This document shows positions 21,101 to 32,300 of a DNA stretch of 64,000 bases, piece after piece. A program made the position numbers and the translations under genes. The DNA comes from Lantana camara (lineage: Eukaryota > Streptophyta > Magnoliopsida > Lamiales > Verbenaceae): NCBI GenBank assembly GCA_037501455.1, contig CM074865.1, forward strand, positions 33,710,501 through 33,774,500. The letters are read 5' to 3'. The notes under the pieces were generated by a model. It was not told the DNA's origin. It was given only the letters and a program-made list of their open reading frames with translations, and made no database searches. How positions within the stretch are numbered: position 1 is the stretch's first letter; each line of letters starts with the position of its first letter.

Positions 21101-21427
21101 GTGCAAACATTAACAAATTCATAACATTATAAATTAAATGAACAAATTAAATTCCATTTTCAAATAAAACCCAAAGTCAACGATTATTTGAAATTAAGTA
21201 ATTAGCATAATTAAAGGTGTAATTAATTAGCATTAACAATAATTATCAATTAAATAAATTCCAATTTAACAAAATAAAGTAAAATAAAATAAACTAATAA
21301 CAATTTATATTAAAATTTAATATTTAAAACCCTTATAAATAATTAATCACATAATTAAATAATTTAATTGCGCAATTTATAAACACATACGGCATATTTG
21401 TACAAATGAAAAAACCAGGGCGTTACA
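18174..21427 (-). repeat. Tekay-like LTR, minus strand, lacking its last ~440 bp
   Basis: On the minus strand it starts TGTAACGCCCTGG at 21427 and runs ~3.25 kb to CTGAACCCAACTTTG at 18174, where the terminal U5 block found in full LTRs is missing. It includes a CAG/CTG-rich tract (19816-19893), four GC palindromes, TA-rich stretches (19640-19730) and intron-like splice signals (GT at 20504, AG at 18993 on the minus strand). ORFs here are compositional. Confidence 0.82.
19913..20036. repeat. Four GC palindromes of the CCCCGCCCGGGG type
   Basis: CCCGCCCGGG (19913-19922), CTCTCCCCGCCCGGGGAGAG (19939-19958), GTGTCCCCGCCCGGGGACAC (19984-20003) and ACTCTCCCCGCCCGGGGAGAGT (20015-20036, as 20-base core plus ends). 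Each can form an 8-bp-stem hairpin. The outer arms differ between copies but always stay paired. Confidence 0.88.
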
Positions 21428-22228
21428 TTTTCTCCCTTGATTTGGTTATGGTTCGAAATGGGGGTGGTTAGAGCTGATAGAGGGTTGAGTTAGGTTTCCA
21501 AAAAGTCCAACCATGGTTGATTTGGATACGTGTGGTAAGAGTTATGATTTAAATGGTAAAGTGTGGCAGTTTTGAGGCCGAATCATTTTTCGGTTGAATT
21601 TCGAGGGTTCAAACGGACATAGAAAAATATGAGATTTGTTCCATTGATCCCGAATCTTCGATACGAATTCAGTGGATGTGACGGAACTCGAATCCGAGTT
21701 CCCGAGCTCAAGATATCACATACGGAACTAAGGGTGCGCTAATTGCCCGTTAGCCCCCGATTTGGTTCAACAATTAAAAATAAATTCGATACTACACCAA
21801 ACGAGATCAAAAACATGAAACGAGCATATGGTCATGTTCATAACACATAAATCTACAACATACGAAAATTTCACGAAATTTCGATATCAAATCATATAAG
21901 TACAAAGCGCGATTAAAACACTCAAGCGCAAAGCATTCACAATTTCATAACGTCTCAAATCAAATAATAAAATTTAAATTCTATTTTAAATTAAATAAAA
22001 AGTCAAAGATTAATTTGAAATTAATAATAATGTAATTAAAGATATAATTAATTATCATTTAACACTTAATTACAAAAAAAATTAAATATACAAATTTAAC
22101 GAAAATAAAATAAAATAATAACAATTTATAAAAAAAATTAAATATATAAAACACTTATAAACAATTAATTCGCGTAAATTGGTAAATACATACGTCATAC
22201 CTGTACGACTAAAAAGTCGGAGCGTTAC
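21428..22228 (-). repeat. 5' ~800 bp of another Tekay-like LTR, minus strand
   Basis: Minus strand starts TGTAACGCTCCGACTTTTTAG at 22228 and carries the family U3 blocks (CGGGGGCTAACGGGC, GTGATATCTTGAGCTCGGG). It ends near 21440, where a purine-rich string (AAGGGAGAAAA on the minus strand) precedes the LTR start at 21427. Confidence 0.78.
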
Positions 22229-23505
22229 ATGGCATGCCGTGCATCATAATTTGTCATTTTCAGTTTCATACCTTTTCTTTTACACAGATTTGGGTACAGT
22301 CGGAGACGGAGGCATGCATTAGTTACTTGTGCCTCTCTTTTAATTTAAAAAGGTGGGTTTCTCTTCTATCAGTTAAAACGACTCTATATACATCCAATGT
22401 GCAAAGTTTTAAGCCAAAATGTATATTATACGTATATAGAGTCTTTTCTTGAGTAAATGATTTCAAACGTAAACCCTTCTTTTATGAATTCCTACCTTAT
22501 GTTTTGGCAAGAGCATGTTATGAACACGGACCCGGGACTTAGTACATGTGGCTATCCGGGGAGGCAAGGGCCGACGGTGATCCCATGCATTAGTTCCAAC
22601 CAAACTACGATGAAACCGACCTCGTTAGGAGTTTTAGCAAGGAAGGGGAATCAGGCTTTTGAGGATTCATGTCCCTCATTAGCCACCATGCATGAGGTGG
22701 TCGGGTCTTGCAAACCCCGTCTATCACCCGAAGGAAAAAGGTGTATATGTATGATTATGATCATGATATGTATAAGCACGAAAGACTTATGTGTGATAAT
22801 GAATAATTAATGTTATGATTACACGAGGTGTTGGTTGGAGTTTATGCACGCCCACTCACCCGGCCATGAAACCCTATGATTAATTATGAATGAATATGAT
22901 AGTCATAATTCCGTTAATGTTTTCTTTGTTTGTCCCACTTGGGAAATTCTTACCAAAACTTCAAACGGGATTAGGGCTTGCATGAATATGTTTAAATTCC
23001 GCGATATTATATATTTGATACCTTTTTTTATACGCACCAGTCTCCTATAGACTGAACCCGATTTGTCTTCAGTTGTTTTGTGCAGGTAATAGGAGGAGCT
23101 AGGCGGGAATTCGAGTCTTGTACTCGAGTCTTGTATTCATGTCTAGCTCTTTTCTTTTGGGTTTACATACCCTCATCACATTTTATATTATGACTATGTT
23201 ATGGAGCGTTTATGTTTTGTTAGGCCGTGCGGGCTATGGATTACTTAAATTGAACTTGTATATCTGTTTTGGAGCTTCATAGCTCATTGTATATAATATA
23301 TGTTAGTTCTTGCTTCCGCATAATATTATTACTCTAATTTTTCATTATGTATGGTTATCGAATGGTTTAAGGGTTAGCTCCCGCCTAGCATAGTGTGTGT
23401 GTTTCTCCCCGTTCGCCATGACTTGGTACGTGTATGGACTTTCATTTCATATACGGGGTCGGGTTTCGGTGCGGGGGATGTGGTACCTTGCGCTCGGGTG
23501 CTACA
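22229..23505 (+). repeat. 3' part of the 5' LTR of the plus-strand Tekay-like element
   Basis: Begins within the LTR (GGCATGCCGTGCATCATAAT) and runs through the conserved blocks (GGCTATCCGGGGAGGCAAGG at 22551, ACCAGTCTCCTATAGACTG near 23037, CCCGCCTAGC near 23381) to the LTR end GGGTGCTACA at 23505, followed by TCCTTATG and the PBS. Its U3 part is missing, replaced by the inverted LTR pieces to the left. Confidence 0.85.
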
Positions 23506-23513
23506 TCCTTATG

Positions 23514-23526
23514 TGGTATCAGAGCC
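23514..23526 (+). promoter_or_regulatory. PBS of plus-strand Tekay-like element
   Basis: TGGTATCAGAGCC, eight bases after the LTR end at 23505. The leader after it (to ~23720) is shared with 4797-4880. Confidence 0.92.
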
Positions 23527-23725
23527 TAGGGTTGTAAAACCCGGACTCTCGTGTCGTGTCGTGTTGAGTCAGTTTAGGTCGTACGGATTTAGGAACAACT
23601 TGTCAACGTGTTGCATATGCATTTTTTATGTGTTTATGTGCTCTAAATTTCGAATTTTGATAGAATTAATTGCACTCGCATGCATGGACTAAAGATAACA
23701 TGCATTTCAGTGTTTCTTTGACAGG

Positions 23726-24116
23726 AGGCCTCCACGTAGACATCGTGAGAGATCTCCGGGGCGATGTCGTCACCATGAACGATCTCCTACACCACAACCA
23801 CAAGAACAACAACCACAACCACCTCCAATGAACATAGAGAATTTTATGGAAGCAGTTTACAACTTTGTTGAGCAACTAAGAGCTCAAGCTCCCCCACCCC
23901 AATAAGCAGAGCAACCGACTCCTCTACCAAACAATAATCGGGATTCTCATGGGGCGTTTTTAAGCTATAATCCCCCTTGTTTTTTTTGTTCTCTTGATGA
24001 TTCCGTTTCAGAGGGATGGTTGACTAAGTTGGAGAGAATTTATGGAGTCCAACAGTCCACCATGCAAGAAAGGGCTCAATTTGCTATATTCCAACTTGAT
24101 GGCAAGGCGTATGATT
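23726..24116 (+). pseudogene. Gag N-terminal half, split by an LTR insertion
   Basis: Same frame throughout: an Arg-rich start (RPPRRHRERSPGR) aligning with MRPRRRDRSP of the minus-strand gag. The aligned start codon is AGG at 23726 instead of ATG; the next in-frame ATG is 23828. A stop (TAA) lies in APPPQ-stop-AEQ near 23907. The capsid part reads WLTKLERIYGV, QERAQFAIFQLDGKAYD and is cut at 24116, where the insertion begins; it resumes in phase at 27822 with WWERTREKL. Confidence 0.87.
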
Positions 24117-27100
24117 TGTAACGCCCCAACTTTTTCGTATTCTAGTATGACGTATGTGTTTATCAATTTGCGCGAATTAATTGTTTATAAGTATTTTATA
24201 TATTTAATTTTATATATTAAATGTTAATTATTTCTATTTAAGTTTATTAACATTAAATTTTAATTTAATTCGGACCCTTTGATTAAATGTTAAATAATCC
24301 TATCTTAAGTTAATTAATATTAAATTATGTGAATTCGTTAAATATTTATAACTAAATTTGATTAATATTAAATGTGTTTTAAATTCGTTGACATTTATAT
24401 CTCATTTATATTAATATTAAATTTATTTTTTTTATTCGTGCACTATTGGTTAGCATTTTGAATATGAATTTTATTTTTGTTATTTATTTTGGAATATTAT
24501 GAAATATAAATGCATTGCTCATGAGTGTTCTAACATTCTTCGTTCTTGTATGATTTGATATCGAAATTTCGTGAAAATTAAATATGTTGGAGATATACAT
24601 ATCATGAATATGAATATATGCTCGTTTCATGTTTTCGGATTCATGGGCTTTAGTTCCGAATTTATTTTGTTCTTCGAATCCAAATCGGGGGCTAATGAGC
24701 AATTAGCGCACCCTTGGTTCCGTACGTGATATCTTAAGCTAGGAAACTCAGATTCGAGTTTCGTCAACTTCGCTGAACTCGTAATGAAAATTCGAGTTTA
24801 ATGAACTTAGCCTTATATTTTTCCAAAGTTATTTGAACCTCCGAAATTCAACCGAAAAGTGCTACGTTCGTCAAAACTGCCACAACTCACTAAAAGGGCC
24901 ATAACTTTCTCAAACCTTGACCAAATTAACCATGGTTGGAGGCTATGGAACCCCAGTAACACCTAATATCACCCCATGCCCTTAACTAACCGAAACAACC
25001 CTCACACTTAGAGAAATATCAGCCAAAATCCCTGCTCTCCAGAAAATTTTGTAACCCTTTTGCACCTTGGATATTCAAGCTCAAATCTCTTCCATCTTCC
25101 ATCCAATCAACAAGGTGAGTTTAGGGGTTGTGATATACATTCAATATGTGTTATTTTAATCTATGCATCCCCAATTTTGAGCATGTGAGCATGGGATTTT
25201 GAAGAGATGATGAAATAGTTAGGTTATGACTCCATTTTTGAATTCATGATTTAGATTCTGTTTTCTTGAGAATTTGTGCATGAAATCTGACCACTTCAGG
25301 TCCTAGTATGTATATTTGAACTTGAATTTGATGTACATTAAGTATATGAGAACCCACCATTATTGAACTCTATGAAACTTGAAAGAATTGGGTGAAACTT
25401 GATTTCTTTCCTCCCTCACGACATGAACTGCTGCTGCTGCGTTTAGGATTGAAAGTGTTGTCAATTGCTGCTCCTTTTTGCCTTGTTTGCTGCATACACA
25501 TACCTGAATTTGTTGCTTAAGAAATGGAATGGTTGTGCCCTGTTTTTATGAGGTGTTGCCCTGTTTTTCTTTTTTACCTGAACTGCTGCGTCTGCTGCTG
25601 GTCTTTTTCCTTGTTTCTTGGTTGTCCGTTTTCAGTTAATTGTGGGAGTATTTGGACATGTTTTACTGCTGAATTTGTGCCTCGTTACCTGCTACCTGCT
25701 GCTGTGAAATTTTGCATTTAAAACAGGGGATTGTAGCGTGTTCTGCTGCCCATTTGCATCTGTTATCCATCTCCCCGGGCGGGGAGATTTGTGTATGAGT
25801 GGCTATCCGGGGAGTATGTTGTACATTAATTAACCGGGCGGGGAGTTTTAGGTTGGCGCTGCTATGTGTGTTGCTGCATTGATTTGTGCATGTGTGCATG
25901 AGTTTTGTGCATGGTTTTTCTGATCTTTTGCATGCAATTGAAGTGTGTTTATTATATATATAACATATTTGCATGCATGAAATTTAATATTTTGTGCATG
26001 ATATATATATGTTAATGCATGCATGGTATGGTACGTATATATATATGTATGTTTATTATATATTAAGTATTATTTGATTTAATTGAATTATGGAAGTTAA
26101 ATTGTTACCTATTTCATGTTCCTTTCTAATTTCCAATCTTGAATTGAATGTAATTATTTGTCTATTCTATAATTGTAAACGTGTTATAATACGTGATATG
26201 ATCGTTATGTGAAATTCTTGAATTGATTTATTATGAAATGTGTAAGGATTGAACTTGAATGAATATGAACGCTTCCTTGAACGAATGAATGACTCGTTTA
26301 TATGATTTAAATACGTTAATCGTGCACATGAACGTGTTCATTACATAATATCATTTTTTCTATGCATTCATATCATGTTCATTGCATGCTGTGCGTCATA
26401 TATGGTTCATTTGGGGCCTTGAGTCTCACGAACACATTACGTTGTCCTTTGTACAGTTTTCTCTAGGGCGGAGATGTCGGGTTCATAGAACACTTTCGAG
26501 TCTACTTTTCTTCTTGGTATTGTTCGGTAAGAGGTGTACAGGTGGATTTTTCTACTATTTAGTTAAACAACCCTATATACTTTCAATGTGCAAAGATTTC
26601 GACCAAAAATTAATATATGTATATAGAGTCGTTTCAAGAGTAAATATTTGCAACGTAAAGCCTTTATTTTATGAATCCTACCAAATGTTTTGGCCAGAAT
26701 GAAGGAAAGAATGCACAGAATGGGGCCCAAGGACTTGATGTGAGTGGCTATCCGGGGAGGCATGGGCCGACGGTGATCCCTCACACTAGTTCCAACCAAT
26801 GAACGGCGTAATTGGACCTCGTTAGGAGTTAGCGGGGAATGGATGCTGAGTGCCATCTGGGGAGTCATGTAACCCCTTTTGGTCAATGAAAGAGGTGGTC
26901 GAGTCTTACTAACCTGTCCACCAACTGGAGGAAGAAGGTGTAAATGATAATTAATGTGCACGAAAGAATGTAATGCATGAAAAGAAAGAAAGAATGAATG
27001 TTTAATGAATTACACAAGGTGTTGGTTGGAGATAATGCACGCCTACTCATCGGGCCACAAATGACCTAATGAAAATTCGTTGTTATAATCCCTTTTGATG

Positions 27101-27820
27101 ATTTCTTTATTTCACCCAGTTGGGAAATGCTCTAAAAACCTCATTTGGGATTATAACTTGCATGTGAATGTTTAAATACTGTTTTATATAATACTTATGC
27201 CCTATTTTATAACCACCAGTCTCTTAAAGACTGAACCCAATTTTTTTTTCAGTTTCTTTGCAGGTTTGGAGTGCTAGGCGGTGAGTCGATTCTGTCAAGT
27301 CTATTGGTTAAGTTTGGATCACTTCATATGCATTTTGTAATTTGATTGAATTTTCAAGAATGGATAAATGTATGACTAAGATTATGATTATGGAATTATG
27401 TTATGCACGAATTTTTAGGAATAGGTTATTGTGCTAGTTGAAACCGTTATGTGGCTTGAATTAGTACTAAAGTATATGTTACGCTTCCGCTTTTGGCATT
27501 TATCTTTGTTCTTTTTGATTTGGTTGCGAAGGTTTAGTTCCCGCCTAGCCTAATGAGTGAGTGAGTCCCCGTTCGCTGTGAGCTGGGTTCATGCATGGAC
27601 TTTCCATTTCATGTGTGGATCAGGCTCATAGTGCGGGGGATGTGGCGCCTTTCCGGTTGGGGTGCTATATCCTTAAGATTTTAATGTTAATAAACTTAAA
27701 TAGAAATAATTAACATTTAATATATAAAATTAAATATATAAAACACTTATAAACAATTAATTCTTGCAAATTGATAAACACATACGTCATACTAGAATAC
27801 GAAAAAATTGGGGCGTTACA
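24117..27820 (+). mobile_element. LTR insertion with two inverted U3 ends and a 5-bp target duplication
   Basis: Flanked by TGATT (24112-24116 and 27821-27825) inside the gag codons AYDWW. It begins TGTAACGCCCCAAC and contains a full Tekay-like LTR to GGGTGCTATA at 27669, six leader bases TCCTTA (27670-27675), then a ~141-bp reverse complement of the LTR start (27680-27820) ending GGGGCGTTACA. Both outer ends are therefore U3 termini. A normal solo LTR would end at GCTAYA. Internal features: GC palindromes at 25769-25788 and ~25833, TA tracts ~26035-26055, intron-like signals at 25115/26456 and 26527/27263. Confidence 0.88.
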
Positions 27821-27821
27821 T

Positions 27822-28559
27822 GATTGGTGGGAGAGGACAAGGGAAAAGTTAGAGGTGGATGGAGAGGAGGTTACCTGGGAGGTTTTCAAAAGGGAATTCC
27901 GGGCGTGTTTTGTGCCTAAGGTTGTAAGGGAAAGAAAGGAGCAAGAGTTTATGGATCTGAAGCATGGAAATCCTTTAGTAGCTCAATATCTTGCAGCATT
28001 CAATAGGCTTGGAAAGTATGCTCCTCACATTACTCGAGATGAGAAGAGGAAGGCTAAGAAATTTATTACGGGACTAAGACAGGACTTAAGACATGGCCAG
28101 GCTGGGCATAACTACGTGTCCTTTGCAGACACGGTACAGAAGGCATTGGGACAAGAGGAAGAATTTGAGAAGAAGGATCCGGTATTTAGGGCTCCAATGG
28201 GACAAGGTTCCGGGTCAAATTTGGGAAAGAGGCCCATGATTCAAGCAGCCCTACCTAAGGGTCCCTTCAAGAAACCTAGAATTTGAGGGCAAGCCTCGCA
28301 AGTTTCACGGGCTATACCTCCGATACCTTTGGCTCAACAAACTCCAAGTGCGGATTGATTGTCTAAGCCGCCATGTACACATTGTGGAGGCCCAACCCAT
28401 AATTTCTATCAATGCCGAAGAAGGTTGGGATTATGTCTCATATGTGGGAAAGGCGACCATATGGCGGATGCATGCCCCGAAAAAACTCCAGGATTTCAAA
28501 GAGGAGCTTCAAGGCCAATGATCCAAGCCCGTGCCTATGCCCTTGAGGGCGAGGAATAG
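27822..28559 (+). pseudogene. Gag C-terminal half with zinc knuckle
   Basis: Continues gag after the insertion: DWWERTREKLEVDGEEVTWEVFKREFRACFVPK, then EFMDLKHG and KYAPHITRDE, the classic retrotransposon gag domain. Two stops (28284-28286 and ~28356) precede the zinc knuckle CLICGKGDHMADAC (CX2CX4HX4C), which binds the genomic RNA. The segment ends ARAYALEGEE with a TAG at 28557-28559. All in one frame with the protease that follows. Confidence 0.9.
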
Positions 28560-29168
28560 GATGCAGAGGTCGACCCTACCGCCATGGTGGAAGGTACTAT
28601 ATGCATTCATACCATGAACATTCATGCATTATTTGATCCGGGTGCCACGCATTCCTTTATTTCTTGTAACCTTGTTGCTTCTATGTGCCTGCCTGTTATT
28701 TCGTTATCTTCTTGTTATTTGGTGAGTTCCCCTCTCGGTGGAAGCCTTCAAACAAATCATATGGTTCGGGATTGTTCAGTTTTGTTAGAAGGGAAGGATT
28801 ATCTGGCTGATTTTATTGTTATGCCCATGAGGAAGTACGGGGTTATATTGGGAATGGATTGGTTATTTCGGCATCGGGCCAGGGTTGATTGTTTCACCAA
28901 GAAGGTTATTTTGGGTGAAGAGTTGGTGATTGGTAGTGGATCGAAATCGGTGCCTCTTTTGTCTTTTATGGAAGCTCATAAGTTAATAAGAGAAGGAGCT
29001 ATAGGATTCATTGCTTATCTTCTTAATAAGCCAAAGGATCAAGTTAAGTTTGAGGACACTGCGGTCGTTAAAGAATTTCCCGATGTCTTTCCGGAAAATT
29101 TGGGCTCTTTGTCACCGGATCGTGAGATTGAATTTGTAATAGACTTGTATCCGAGATCTGAACCTTAT
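28560..29168 (+). pseudogene. Retropepsin-type protease and linker to RT
   Basis: In frame after the gag stop. The active-site motif is HALFDPGATHSFIS: catalytic Asp is kept, in the DPGA form common in plant gypsy elements. ILGMDWLFRHRARVDC is the second conserved block of the protease, and EFPDVFPENLGSLSPDREIEFVIDL is the conserved link to reverse transcriptase. A TGA at 29169-29171 ([14 protein letters not shown]) separates it from RT. Cuts the Gag-Pol polyprotein in relatives. Confidence 0.9.
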
Positions 29169-29171
29169 TGA

Positions 29172-29305
29172 AAGATCCCTTATAGAATGGCACCGGCTGA
29201 GTTGAAGGAATTAAAGATTCAGCTTGAAGAATTGCTTAAGGTTGGGTATATTCGGCCAAGTTCGTCACCTTGGGGTGCACCGGTTCTTTTCGTCAAGAAG
29301 AAAGA
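29172..29305 (+). pseudogene. Reverse transcriptase N-terminus, cut by a solo LTR
   Basis: [44 protein letters not shown], the canonical start of plant gypsy RT. It breaks off inside the VKKKDG motif at 29305 and resumes at 33262 with [10 protein letters not shown]. Confidence 0.92.
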
Positions 29306-32300
29306 TGTACGCCTCCCCAACACTACAACCCCCGCACCGCAATATTCCCCAAGTGGTGGTTAGACCCAACACTCAGGAAATACTATGTCGAACGGTCAAG
29401 ATAATACATGAGTGGAATGCATGTCCCAGTGCAGCAAAAGATAAAGAGATTCAAACTTTGCCAATAAACGGGGAGGATTACGTATAAGGAATAAGGATTA
29501 TCATTATTGATAAAAGTAGTTAGCAAAAGAGTACAACAGGTTGACATGTAAGGACAAAGTATGAGATAGTTTACTTCTACAGAGAATAAGCTCAAGACAG
29601 TGTACTCTTAGGATCGGATCCAACCTACTATTGTAATACTTCAACATACCTCTAGTTGTCGTTCCTTGATTCCTGAAATCATGCATTTTAAAGTAGGCGA
29701 GAGGGTTAGTCAAAGTGACTAAGTGAAGGGGGTATGATAGTTTATATATATTCGTATATATATTTATATGATCAAGGAGATCTTGATCTAAAATATTAGC
29801 AATAGGATATAACAAATATGAAACGGTTCATAATAATTGTTAAGATAGGGATAGGGGTAATTTGGAATTTTTGTAGAAACATGAACCGTCTATAACAAGA
29901 ACTTTAATGCCCGCAAGCTAGGCCTCTGCATCCTTAACTCCTTAAATAATTGGTAAAACAGTATCGGGCTGATCAAGGCACCGGTACTTTAATAAAATTC
30001 AATACGATAATACCTTCACTACTCCTTGGTGTCAATAGGGGATCAAAACCTGGAGACCATGAACACTATTTGGGAGGAAGCTATCTCTCCCTTAATCTCT
30101 TGGCGTGGAGTAGCTAACCTCCAGCTAAACCACTACCAAGAGTTGGTGGCAGTCCGCAGCACCAACAATACCCTTAGCCCGATACCTTCCGGGTAATTGC
30201 TCGCTACGGATACAGCCGGGGCCCATAACATGAATCAAGAACAATATTTTGCTTGCATAATCCAGAATCAACGTATTAATAAAGTGGACTTAAAATATAT
30301 AATGTCCTAGTAAAATGTTGATTCCGGTATAAAAGTGTTTTCCCCTTGAAAAGGGATATTGTAGTATAGTATTATTTATATCGGGTAGTAAACCGTAAAT
30401 AAGATATAGGCTTGAAAATAATTTTTATACTGATATATATATATATGTATAGGCATGATTCCCGTTCAAAATATTTTAACCCTCACCTATACCGGTAGTC
30501 AGACAGTAATGTGGATTCCTATGTGCCTAAAAGTATTAACTACTATAGGTTTAGGACTAGGTTCTTTATTCTAATTAAATAAGCATAAGGTACATAATAT
30601 TCTAATCAAATAATCACATAAGGTGCATATTTTGTAACACGTTAGAGAATTTCCGGTAAACCCTAATTTTAACCATTTAAGGGAATTTAATTAATTAATC
30701 AGGTTTTATGAAGTCTTTAATTAATCAAATATTTATTAATCACATTATGATGTGAATCATGAAACAAGGCCACACTTTGATCCAAGTTATGACCGAGAAA
30801 ACCCAACTCAAGATGGACCAAAATATGTTGGACCTATCACAAGGTCACGGGCCAAAAACATGCAAGAGGAAGTTCAATCTCTCTTGGTCCAAATAACTCA
30901 AGATGAGCTCCAAGAAGACAAGTATTCAGCTGGATCCAATCTACTTTGTTTCAACGTCATTATGGGTGATTTTTAAGGTCCAATTGTGTCAAGTTTATTG
31001 TAATTTCGGGCCTAAGCTATTATATTATACTTTGGGCCATCTTTTTATTTAAATTCTCTGCATATAGATTAGGTTAAGTCCATTTTATTCAGCTCACAAG
31101 AAAAGAGACGGGAATAGCTTGTCTCCTAGAATTCTGATTTGTCTCTTAGAATTCACATGCATGCATCTTTATAATTCCAGCCTTGTACTCGAATTGAGCA
31201 GCCAATCTGAATTAAATTTTCATTGAAGTTAGTTATACTCTCAAGTTCTTAGTTGAAAGTCACCGGAGTTTCAAAGCTCCACCGGATAATGTCATTTCCC
31301 GACTCCTTATAGTCGATGGGGTGCATTACTTTTTCGAACCTGATAGTGTTGGTTCCTTGCTCATTATAGCAAACGGGTCACACTCATTTTTTTTCTAACC
31401 TTGAACGTGGACGATCAGATTCTTAGAACTCCAAGTATTGGTATTAGGTTTCACGGCAAGTACGTGGGGTTCGTATCACATTATGATCCTTAATTATAAG
31501 TATTTGAAATGGAACTTAGGGTTTAACTTGACAATGTAGGTCATGTTTTAGAAAACATTTACAAGATTGCCGATTTTCGAAAAATTTAGATAAAATCCTT
31601 CTTTAAAATCTCTAAAACTCAATTTTTAATTAATTTTATATTAATTTTGAAATAATATTAATACATGTTGACCAAAAAGTCAAAGTTACTATTAAAAACA
31701 TTTACTATTCAAATTGTTAAGAATTAAACACTTTATAACATAAAATTAAACACACACATACACACACTATCACACGTGCACTATTATACATTCAAGAACA
31801 TTATGAACATGTTCTTAGTCATAGGAATGTGTTCATATAAGTTCATGATCATTCTTATTCAATTTCATATTCATAACATAAGATTTGAGACATAATGTAG
31901 CAAAATATATAAATTTCTTATGAAAAATAATTCTTAATTAAATTTCCTAAGCATTCATTCATTCTAATATTCAAAAACATATTTATGAATATATGAACAC
32001 ATATTCAAATAAATCCATATAATAAACATGCATTTTATAAATTAAATTCCTAACTTTAATTCATGAAATATAAATTTCCTATCATGAATTTCTAAACATA
32101 ATATAAAGCATATAAAATATAAATTAAATTGAATAATTTAAATATAAAATAAGACATAAATTAAAGCATAAATGAAAGCACAAAAACTAACCTTGATGTC
32201 TCTTGGAGAAGGGGATTGTGGCGTAAGGTTGAGGGGAGAGAAAAGAGGGATTTGTGTGTTAGAAGTGAGGGAATTTGTGAGTTTAGAATGAATCTCTAAA

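Larger units (their letters stand above)
17511..21427. repeat. Inverted LTR structure with two outward-facing U3 ends
   Basis: Arms 17511-18173 (+) and about 20765-21427 (-), each ~660 bp and starting with the LTR terminus TGTAACGCCCTG, enclose the rest of a minus-strand LTR. The flanks differ (GAGAT and TTTTC), so no target duplication is seen. Organisation resembles the 24117-27820 insertion. Confidence 0.75.
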
